This document shows, in pieces, positions 35,275 through 42,381 of a DNA stretch of 64,000 bases (positions are counted from its first letter, which is position 1; each line of letters begins with the position of its first letter). Made by a program: the position numbers and the translations under genes. Origin of the DNA: Thermogemmata fonticola (GTDB lineage: Bacteria; Planctomycetota; Planctomycetia; Gemmatales; Gemmataceae); NCBI RefSeq assembly GCF_013694095.1, contig NZ_JACEFB010000017.1, forward strand, positions 1 to 64,000. The letters are read 5' to 3'. The notes beneath the pieces are model-generated. The model was not told the DNA's origin. It saw only the letters and a list, made by a program, of their open reading frames with translations, and ran no database searches.

Positions 35275-35745
35275 ATGAACCCGGAGCGTATGGTCATCCG
35301 TGCGGCGGAGCGGCGGGATTTGGCGGCGCTGGTGGCCTACAACCTGGCTTTGGCCTGGGAAACCGAACAGAAGCGGCTGGACCCGGTCACGGTCGAGGCG
35401 GGTGTGGCGGCGCTCTTGGGCGATCCGCAGCGGGGCTTTTACACCGTCGCCGAAGTCGAGGGGCAGGTGGTCGGCCAGGTGCTCATCACCTTCGAGTGGA
35501 GCGATTGGCGCAACGGTTGGTTCTGGTGGTTGCAGAGCGTCTATGTCCAGCCGGCGTTCCGCCGTCGGGGGGTGTTCCGCGCTCTGGTGGAACATCTGGA
35601 GGAGCGCGCTCGCCGGGAGGGCCAAGTCGTGGGCTTGCGCCTCTACGTCGAACGAGACAATCGGGCAGCCCAGGCAGTGTATGCCGCTTTGGGCTTGCAG
35701 CCGACCACCTACGGCGTGTTGGAGAAGTGCTGGAAGCCGGTCTGA
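35275..35745 (+). CDS. GNAT-family N-acetyltransferase
   Basis: The 156-residue product shows the GNAT order: an N-terminal helix pair (RRDLAALVAYNLALAWE), strands with GQVLITFEWSDW, motif A WLQSVYVQPAFRRRGVFRAL (about residues 79-99; acetyl-CoA pyrophosphate binding by RRRGVF), and motif B GLRLYVERDNRAAQAVYAALG. The substrate is unknown. ATG 35275 and ATG 35290 are both possible. An imperfect 11-base repeat GAAGCCGG-TCT spans the stop. Confidence 0.87.
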   Translation: MNPERMVIRAAERRDLAALVAYNLALAWETEQKRLDPVTVEAGVAALLGDPQRGFYTVAEVEGQVVGQVLITFEWSDWRNGWFWWLQSVYVQPAFRRRGVFRALVEHLEERARREGQVVGLRLYVERDNRAAQAVYAALGLQPTTYGVLEKCWKPV

Positions 35746-36005
35746 AGCCGGCGGTGGCCGCTGCGTTCCCGGACGATGCCGGTGTGTTGGTTTCCCCCCT
35801 GTCACGGTGCCGCTCTCCATTTTTCCCCGGTGGAATCGGCCTCGTGTCCCCATCGGCTCGGATTCGCCGCGTGAACCTAGCGCAAACCCAACCTCCAAAC
35901 CAAATCTGCGGTGCCTCCTTCTGCGGCTTCGGGTCCCCGGCTGAGGCTCGTGACTTTCCCCAACGTCGATTGCAAAGGCTTTCCCTCCTGCGGTAAACTC
36001 GCAGT

Positions 36006-36734
36006 ATGGACTTTACTGCGGAGGAATTGTTTGAGGCGATCGACCGGCTCATCGCCGGGCTGCTGGAGCGGGCGGGGATCGAGACGCCGCCGGTGGATGC
36101 TTTGTATCTGGCGAAGGAGCATTTAGGGATACCGATCACGATCCAGTCTCCTCCTCCGCCGGAAGCGGGGGAGCGTCCCCGTGCACGGCGGCGGCGGCCG
36201 AGTGCGGAAGACGGCATCGTGCTCACCGCCGGCATGACACGGGAACAGCGGCACAAGGCGGCGGCGGAGGGGATCGCCCTGGCCCTGGCTCCGCAGCTCT
36301 GCCGCAAATTGGGCCTTCCCTTCGATCCGCACGAGCGTGTCTTTCTGGGGCAGTTGCGCACGCTCTTTCCCCCCCGCCTGTTGTTACCGACGCGGATGTT
36401 CCGGGCGGCGCAGCGGGAATGCCAACGGGACTTGCTCGCCTTGCAGGAGCGCTTTGCCACCGCCTCGGCGGAAATGATTGCCCTGCGCTGGCTGGACCTG
36501 GACGAACCGGCGGTGATCAGCTTCGTCGATGACGGCGTGGTGTCCTTGCGCCGCAGCAATTGTGGGGTGAGCGGCAAGAACCTGCTCCCCGTAGAGCAGC
36601 AGTGCTACGAGCGGGTCGCCCTCCTGGAGCGGCCCCACCGTTTGCGGCAGCAAGGCTGGACGGTCCGCGGCTGGCCTCTCTCGGAACGCCTCGTGCTGCG
36701 GATAGTCCTTCACAGCACGCCGGATGATGTATAA
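36006..36734 (+). CDS. ImmA/IrrE-like protein with a degenerate metalloprotease site
   Basis: The 242-residue product begins with a helix pair DALYLAKEHLGIPITI as in IrrE-type peptidases. It also has the family's downstream LLLPTRMFRAAQRECQRDLL and LQERFATASAEMIALRW (about residues 125-165), where family members read LMP-x-x-F and VS-x-x-A-x-x-x-RL. The HExxH position aligns with AEGIA in QRHKAAAEGIALALA (about 82-96): the Glu is kept and both His are lost, so zinc peptidase activity is unlikely. The assignment is by pattern, not by search. A strong terminator follows at 36851. Confidence 0.6.
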   Translation: MDFTAEELFEAIDRLIAGLLERAGIETPPVDALYLAKEHLGIPITIQSPPPPEAGERPRARRRRPSAEDGIVLTAGMTREQRHKAAAEGIALALAPQLCRKLGLPFDPHERVFLGQLRTLFPPRLLLPTRMFRAAQRECQRDLLALQERFATASAEMIALRWLDLDEPAVISFVDDGVVSLRRSNCGVSGKNLLPVEQQCYERVALLERPHRLRQQGWTVRGWPLSERLVLRIVLHSTPDDV

Positions 36735-36850
36735 TATGACGGTGATGACCACGGCGGTGGACCCACAGACTCCGGGCTTCTGACCGCCGTCGTTATTTTG
36801 TCGGACGGCCTGCCTCCTCCTCGCAGTTTGGCCCTAGCGCCGGGCACCCT

Positions 36851-36881
36851 ATCCCGACCCCTCCGTCGGGATCGGTTTTTT
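36851..36881 (+). terminator. Rho-independent terminator
   Basis: ATCCCGAC (36851-36858), a 6-base loop, and GTCGGGAT (36865-36872) form a perfect 8-bp stem followed by CGG and six T residues. It ends transcription from the IrrE-like gene and lies 138 bases before greA, so it separates the two units. Confidence 0.85.
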
Positions 36882-37018
36882 GTCGGCTGGGCCGGATCAC
36901 TACCGCGGCAGCACAAGGGGAGGGGTGCGTGTCCTCCCGTCCGGCGTTGGAATGGATACGGGAACGGGTTGAGACGGCAGGGCCGAGGTTCCCCCTCGCC
37001 CTCAGGAGAGTTCCGACG

Positions 37019-37504
37019 ATGAGCCAAGACGCTATCCCGATGACCCGCGAAGGCTACGAGAAACTCAAGGCGGAGCTGGATCGCCTGCGGAATGTCGAAA
37101 TGGTCGAAGTGACCAAGCGGGTGGCCAAAGCCCGCGAACTGGGCGATCTGAGCGAAAACGCCGAGTATCACGCCGCACGCGAAGACCAGGGTCTGCTCCA
37201 GGCTCGCATCAACGAGCTGTCCGATCGGCTGGCGCGCGCCGTGATCATCGATCCGAGCCATCTCCCGCGGGACACCGTGGTCTTCGGCAGCCGGGTCAAA
37301 GTGCTCGACCTGGACATCGAGGAAGAGGAAGTTTTCGAGCTGGTCGGACCCGGACAGGAAGACCCCGACAATGGCCGCATCTTGAGCACCAGCCCCATCG
37401 CCCAGGGATTGATGGGCCACAAGGTCGGGGATGTGGTCGAAATCCCCGTGCCCCGCGGCGTCATCCGCTACAAAATCCTCGACATTTCCCTGGCCCAGCT
37501 CTAA
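37019..37504 (+). CDS. greA: Transcription elongation factor GreA
   Basis: The 161-residue factor reactivates backtracked RNA polymerase by stimulating transcript cleavage. The N-terminal coiled coil (residues 8-75) has the tip GDLSENAEYHAAREDQ, with the acidic pair Asp and Glu that positions the second magnesium. The C-terminal FKBP-like domain (80-161) includes GSRVKVLD, ILSTSPIAQGLMGHKVGDVV and the final YKILDI. AGGAGAG precedes the ATG at 37019. Confidence 0.95.
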   Translation: MSQDAIPMTREGYEKLKAELDRLRNVEMVEVTKRVAKARELGDLSENAEYHAAREDQGLLQARINELSDRLARAVIIDPSHLPRDTVVFGSRVKVLDLDIEEEEVFELVGPGQEDPDNGRILSTSPIAQGLMGHKVGDVVEIPVPRGVIRYKILDISLAQL

Positions 37505-37927
37505 CTCTTGCCCCTGGAACGTCGGCCGAGCGGCGAACCGACGCTTCGAGAAGGAAGGGCGTTCCCGCAGCGGCGCCGGGGGGAGGGCAGGGTTCCTTCC
37601 GGGGGAGCTGGGTCGGCCGCGCCGGGGTGAGGAATGGGCAGGGTCCGCCGTGAAGTGAAAGTCGGTTCCGCCGCGGAAGCGGCACACCTGACAGGCCTTT
37701 TCAGGAAATTGTGAAAATTTTGGCCTTGCCCTCTTGACGGTCCTAAAACCTAACCGAGATGATATAGAAAGATTCGCCTGCGCTGTGCCTTCAGGCTAAT
37801 CTTGGGCTGGCTGCTACGATTGGCGGCGCGGAGGCGTGAGACGGAGGTCCGGGGCGCGCGCGATTCTCGACGTACAATTCGGCGACGTTCAGGTGGCATT
37901 GGTACACGACGGGGAGAGTTCCCGAAC
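37505..37927. other. Intergenic, weak promoter candidate only
   Basis: No gene is seen. TTGACG at 37734-37739 is followed after 21 bases by GATATA (37761-37766), which is too wide a spacing for a standard promoter. It is the only promoter-like sequence before the FHA gene. Confidence 0.35.
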
Positions 37928-38458
37928 ATGTCCGACCCGCTCTTTTCCAGTGTCGTTCTGTCGGACGGGGAACGGCGTGAGCTGTTCCGGCGGGCGCGGG
38001 AGGCCTTGCAGCGAGCCTGTGGGGATCAGACCATTGCCGGCGATAGCCGTGTTTTGTCGCCGCAAGCCGGTCCCCGCAGCGACGCCACCGTCGCAGTACC
38101 TGTCGACCAATTGCCCCGCCAATGCCCCTGCTTTTTGCAAGACGAAGCCCAGCACATTTACCCCCTTCACGTCGGAGTCAACACCATCGGCCGGATGGCG
38201 GATAACGACATCGTCATCCGCGAGGAGTGCATTTCCCGGCGGCATTGTGCCATCGTCGTCCATCATAATTGGCAATGCGAGTTGTACGACGTGGCCTCGA
38301 AGAACGGCACCTATCTGAACAATCAGCGGATCAGCCGCCCCACGCCGCTGTGTCATGGTGACCGCATCACTTTGTGCAACCGGGTGTTGACGTTCTATCT
38401 TGCGGAGGCGCCGCCCTCTTCGCCGTCCCCTTCCATCCCGACAGCCCAGCCGCTGTGA
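37928..38458 (+). CDS. FHA-domain protein
   Basis: The 176-residue product has a helical N-terminal stretch (DGERRELFRRAREALQRACG, residues 13-32). The FHA domain follows (about 75-165): NTIGRMADNDIVIREECISRRHCAIV with the conserved GR, S and RH residues that bind phosphothreonine, then VASKNGTYLNNQRI. It probably reads out Ser/Thr kinase signalling, of which the genome has at least one example at 26265. GGGGAGAG lies about 9 bases before the ATG. Confidence 0.88.
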   Translation: MSDPLFSSVVLSDGERRELFRRAREALQRACGDQTIAGDSRVLSPQAGPRSDATVAVPVDQLPRQCPCFLQDEAQHIYPLHVGVNTIGRMADNDIVIREECISRRHCAIVVHHNWQCELYDVASKNGTYLNNQRISRPTPLCHGDRITLCNRVLTFYLAEAPPSSPSPSIPTAQPL

Positions 38459-38671
38459 GTCGGCGCCAGTTTTTCCCCCAAGCGGTCTGCGCCGAGAGTT
38501 CGGAAGAGACCAAGCCCCCAAGCTGGCGGCAGGCACTGTCTCAGTCCGCAAGCGTTGGTGCAGCCGGTGGGTACAGCGGTCCCGCGCCGGGTGTTTGGGG
38601 GCAGGTGGATTTGTAGCCGGTGGAATGGCTCCTCGCCAGACGACTGGGGCAGGTGCAGGAGCGATCCCGGC

Positions 38672-39496
38672 TCACGGCTTGTGATTGCCGTAGGGCGTCG
38701 GAATGTATTGCACGGCGGGCTGGCGTTGCACCGGCTGGGGGAAGAGATTCATCAACTGGTAGAACTCCTGGGGCAGATCGCTGCGCACGGGCAGGCCCAG
38801 CCGCTTGGCCTCCTCGAAACTGATGGGATGGTCGTGCGTCCACGTCCCCTGAGTGAGCAGGTCGGCGAGGCGTTCCGCCTGCTCTTGAGGCATCTTGCCT
38901 TCTAGCAACTCCAGGACTTCCGAGCGGATTTGTTTGAGGGCCTTGGCGGCGATGTCGGCCAGGATCAGGGTGCGGTCCTCGATTTCGTCGATCTTTTTCT
39001 CTTGTACGACTTTGACCAGAGACGCGGCGGGGTATTCGCCGAGTTGGGGATCAACCGGTCCGAGGACGGCGTGGCTGTCCATGATGATTTCATCCGCGGC
39101 CAGGGCGATGAGGGTGCCGCCCGACATGGCGTAGTGCGGCACAATCACGGTGACTTTCGCTTTATGGGCCTTGATGGCGCGGGCGATTTGGAGGCTCGCC
39201 AGAACTAGCCCGCCGGGGGTGTGCAGCACCAGGTCGATCGGAACATCGTCATCGGTTAGGTGGATGGCGCGGATCACTTCCTCGGCATCATTCACATCGA
39301 TGTAGCGCATCAAGGGGAAGCCGAGCAGGCTCATGGTTTCCTGCCGGTGGACCAGGAGAATGACCCGGCTTTTGCGTTGCTCTTCGATGCGGTGCATGAG
39401 GCGCAGGCGGGCCGATTCCAGCATTTTCTGGCGCAACACCGGTTGCAGCATGACGATCATCAGGAAGATCCAAAACCACTCGCCCAGTCCGCCCAT
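38672..39496 (-). CDS. SDH-type (ClpP-fold) membrane-anchored serine proteinase
   Basis: The 274-residue product has an N-terminal membrane helix (LGEWFWIFLMIVMLQPVL) and a crotonase/ClpP-like domain of the SDH_sah family. It shows DVNDAEEVIRAIHLT, VLHTPGGLVLASLQIA (oxyanion region, about residue 90) and HYAMSGGTLIALAADEI with the nucleophile Ser in MSGG (about 124). VLGPVDPQLGEYPA and a helical tail follow. It likely cleaves membrane-proximal peptides. A rhomboid protease gene lies 115 bases upstream on the same strand. Confidence 0.86.
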   Translation of the reverse strand: MGGLGEWFWIFLMIVMLQPVLRQKMLESARLRLMHRIEEQRKSRVILLVHRQETMSLLGFPLMRYIDVNDAEEVIRAIHLTDDDVPIDLVLHTPGGLVLASLQIARAIKAHKAKVTVIVPHYAMSGGTLIALAADEIIMDSHAVLGPVDPQLGEYPAASLVKVVQEKKIDEIEDRTLILADIAAKALKQIRSEVLELLEGKMPQEQAERLADLLTQGTWTHDHPISFEEAKRLGLPVRSDLPQEFYQLMNLFPQPVQRQPAVQYIPTPYGNHKP

Positions 39497-39611
39497 GATC
39501 GTTTCTCCCTTGGCTTAGGTGCTTTGCGTTGATTCCTGTGCTGGTGGCAGGTCCAATAGTGCGGGTCGCAGCTCAGAGGGCGTTTCCGCCCGGCGTTGTG
39601 CCGCCTCTCTG

Positions 39612-40310
39612 TCACCAGGGCCAGTATTCATCCGGGTAGCGCCGGCGGTAGCGTTGCTGAGGTTTCTTGCAGAGGGGGAGCAGCAGCATGCCCATCACGA
39701 AGCCGCCCACGTGAGCCCACCAGGCGACCCCGCCGAAGCTCTCCGCCGGTAACAGCAAGGCTAAGGTACCGCTATAAAGCTGCGTCAAAAACCAGATGCC
39801 GATGAACACCAGCGCTGGCAGCTCGACAAAGATCGGGAAAAAGACGATCAAGATGAGGGTGACGATCCGGGCGCCCGGATAGAGGAGCAGGTAAGCTCCG
39901 AGCACGCCGGCCACGGCTCCGGAGGCCCCCAGCGTCGGCGTAGTGCTCGCTGGCATGCTCAGCACGTGGGTCAAGCCCGCGGCCACGCCACAGAGGAGAT
40001 AGAAGATCAAATAGCGGGCGGGTCCCATGCGGTCTTCGACATTATCGCCGAACAAATAGAGCGTCCACATGTTGCCGAGGATATGCAGCCAGCCGCCGTG
40101 AAGGAACATGCTGGTAATCAGCGTCGGCCAGTGCCGCCACGGGTCCGCCAGCAGCTCCGCCGGAACCAGGGCGAGCAACTGCACCAGCCGCTCCAGTTGC
40201 GCCGCCGGAAGGGCCACTTCCTGCAGGAACACCAGCGCATTCAGCGCGATCAACGTCCAGGTGACCCAGGGGACGCTGCGGGACGGAACGTTATCCTGAA
40301 TCGGAAACAT
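39612..40310 (-). CDS. Rhomboid-family intramembrane serine protease
   Basis: The 232-residue product has seven hydrophobic segments. It carries the rhomboid hallmarks: SMFLHGGWLHILGNMWTLYL in L1/TM2, the nucleophile in LGASGAVAGVLGAYLLLYP (Ser, about residue 132) and the catalytic His in WWAHVGGFVMG (about 203). It cleaves substrates within the membrane. The start ATG at 40310 gives the typical MFPIQDNVPSR N-terminus of planctomycete rhomboids. Confidence 0.93.
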   Translation of the reverse strand: MFPIQDNVPSRSVPWVTWTLIALNALVFLQEVALPAAQLERLVQLLALVPAELLADPWRHWPTLITSMFLHGGWLHILGNMWTLYLFGDNVEDRMGPARYLIFYLLCGVAAGLTHVLSMPASTTPTLGASGAVAGVLGAYLLLYPGARIVTLILIVFFPIFVELPALVFIGIWFLTQLYSGTLALLLPAESFGGVAWWAHVGGFVMGMLLLPLCKKPQQRYRRRYPDEYWPW

Positions 40311-40748
40311 GACGACACCAGCTCCGCCTCAGAGTTTGTTACATGATCTAGGAAGTCCGTTCGGTAAGAGCAACACCGCGGTATTGACGGAGTGCCGCTG
40401 GAGGGCGAGTTCAGCCGAGTGGCACCGCATCGTCTGTGCCGTAGCGCTACGGGCATTAGCTGGTTTGGGGACTTGTCCTAGGCTTGGTTCGGCGGGCGGC
40501 GGACGAGTCAAGGGGGGGCGGAAAGCAAACGCCGGCGGTCGATCCCGAACGAGGGGGTGGCCACCGGCGGCAGAAGAGCATGCGGAGGGGATGGAACTCC
40601 CCACGGGTTTCCGTCGCGGAGGGAAAGTGATCCGATCCGTCACGGATGGGTGAGGAGCGGCGGGGGGGACGGGAACGTTTCCCCCGCCGGGGAGCGTCAG
40701 CAGCGGCGAAAAGGGGCCGCCGAGGTGTTTTTCAGGGACAGCGCATGG
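40311..40748. other. Intergenic region with a 14-base perfect palindrome
   Basis: CCGTAGCGCTACGG (40439-40452) is a perfect palindrome about 130 bases upstream of the rhomboid gene. It could be an operator. No gene is seen in the 438 bases. Confidence 0.4.
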
Positions 40749-42095
40749 TCAGCCGAGCAGCTTTTCGATCGGGCGGCCTTCGCGGAACAGTTGCATGGGC
40801 CGGCCGGTAGGCGTGGTCAGTTCCATATGCGGGTCGATCCCCAGGTGGGTGAAGATGGTGGCAGCCAGGTCGTCTGGCGTGCACGGTTCGGTGGCCGGTG
40901 CCATGCCCGAAGCGTCGGTGCTGCCGTGGACATAGCCGCGGGGGAAGCCGCCGCCGGCGAGGACCACCGCCATCGATCGCGCCCAGTGATCCCGGCCCGC
41001 ATTGCGGTTGATCCGCGGCGTGCGGTTGAACTCCCCGGCCACCATGACGATGGTGCTGTCCAAAAGGCCGCGATCTTCCAGGTCGCGGACCAGGGCGGAC
41101 AGGACCGTATCCAGCACCGGCAGGAGGTTGTTCTTCAAGCGGACGAAGTTCTGGTTGTGGGTATCCCAGCCGCCGAAGGTGACGGTGGCGAAGCGGACGC
41201 CGGCCTCGATGAGGCGGCGCGCAGCCAGGGCGCCGCGGCCGAACGGAGTGTTGCCGTACATCTCCAGTGTGGCGGCCTTTTCGCGGGACAGGTCCAGGGC
41301 TTCGCGCGTCCGGTCGCTCCGCAGGATGTCCAGGGCCTGCTGGTGGAAGGTGTCCAAGCCATCGAGCAGCTCGCTGGAACGATCGTAGGCGGTGAAGGTG
41401 CTGTCGAATTGCCGCAGGAGTTTGTCCCGCTTCTCCAGGTCTTCCAGGGTGAAGGTGCCGCGCAGGGACAGACCCCGGACACTGAAGCTGCCCCCAGCGT
41501 TCCCTCGGCCTTTCTCCCCGCCGACTCCATTCCCTTCAATGAGGAACGGGTTGTAAGCGGTGCCCAAATAGCCGGCCATGCCGAAGTTTGTATTGGCATT
41601 ACCGCCGAAGGTGACGTAGGGGGGAACGCCCCGCGGCACACTCAGCAGCCGGGCCGTCAGCGACCCCATCGAGGGATACTGCAAGGCGGCGGTCGGCTTG
41701 TTCCCGGTGGTCATGAACACGCTCGCCGGGCCGTGGCTGGGGATGGTGTGATAGAGCGAGCGGACCACGGTCAGCCGGTTGGCAATCTGGGCGGATTTCG
41801 GCAGCGGTTCCGAGAAGTAGAGGCCCGGCACGGAGGTCGGGATGTTCTTGAACTCCCCGCGGATGCCTTCTGGGGCATCGGGCTTGTTGTCCCACATGTC
41901 AATGGTGGCGGGGCCGCCGGCCAGCCAGAGCAGGATCACACTGCGGGCTTTCGCCGGGCGCGTACCCTTGCTCCGGGCTTGGGCTTCCGCGGCGAGGAAA
42001 CCCGGCAGCGTCAGCCCCAAGGCTCCTGCCGCTCCGATCTGCAAAAAGTCGCGGCGGTGGAACCCTTCGCAATCGGTCCGTTTCAGCAGCGTCAT
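40749..42095 (-). CDS. DUF1501 protein with a Tat-type signal
   Basis: The 448-residue product has a Tat-like leader (CEGFHRRDFLQIGAAGALGLTLPGF). The DUF1501 domain, a sulfatase-like fold, shows SVILLWLAGGPATIDMWDNKP (about residue 52), LYHTIPSHGPASVFMTTG, FATVTFGGWDTHNQNF, VMVAGEFNRTPRIN and GRDHWARSMAVVLAGGG. Members occur next to DUF1549/DUF1553 genes across planctomycetes, as here (gene at 42382-44802 upstream on the same strand), suggesting joint function in an exported complex. AGGAG is 7 bases before the ATG. Confidence 0.92.
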   Translation of the reverse strand: MTLLKRTDCEGFHRRDFLQIGAAGALGLTLPGFLAAEAQARSKGTRPAKARSVILLWLAGGPATIDMWDNKPDAPEGIRGEFKNIPTSVPGLYFSEPLPKSAQIANRLTVVRSLYHTIPSHGPASVFMTTGNKPTAALQYPSMGSLTARLLSVPRGVPPYVTFGGNANTNFGMAGYLGTAYNPFLIEGNGVGGEKGRGNAGGSFSVRGLSLRGTFTLEDLEKRDKLLRQFDSTFTAYDRSSELLDGLDTFHQQALDILRSDRTREALDLSREKAATLEMYGNTPFGRGALAARRLIEAGVRFATVTFGGWDTHNQNFVRLKNNLLPVLDTVLSALVRDLEDRGLLDSTIVMVAGEFNRTPRINRNAGRDHWARSMAVVLAGGGFPRGYVHGSTDASGMAPATEPCTPDDLAATIFTHLGIDPHMELTTPTGRPMQLFREGRPIEKLLG

Positions 42096-42253
42096 GGCAC
42101 TTCTCCTGGGAGTGAAGGAAGGAAAAAACCAGGGTCCAACTCTTTATCCTAACGGTCGCTCCTTGTCTTATCCCAACCGGTCGCTCGCGCTCCTTACGTC
42201 TTCCCCAACCGGTTGCTCCTAACGGTGCTGTGCCCGCCGGTGTTTCCTTGTAG

Positions 42254-42300
42254 GTGTCCGACATCTCTCCGGTGTCCGACATCTCTCCGGTGTCAGGCAT
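42254..42300 (-). repeat. 18-base tandem repeat between the DUF1501 and DUF1549 genes
   Basis: GTGTCCGACATCTCTCCG occurs at 42254-42271 and 42272-42289, with a degenerate third part (GTGTCAGGCAT) to 42300. On the - strand each unit reads GGAGAGATG, a purine run next to an ATG, but no gene continues from it. The 286-base gap holds nothing else recognised. Confidence 0.85.
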
Positions 42301-42381
42301 TCCCTCTCAACCGTGGCAAGTCTGATCGCGGCGGGCGTTCAAGTCCACCGAGAGTATGGCGTCTCTAAGCGTCGCGGCCTC

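Noticed and set aside
37734-37766. TTGACG ... GATATA as a promoter for the FHA gene
   Set aside because: The spacing of 21 bases is too wide for a standard promoter, so I list it only as a weak candidate within the gap entry.
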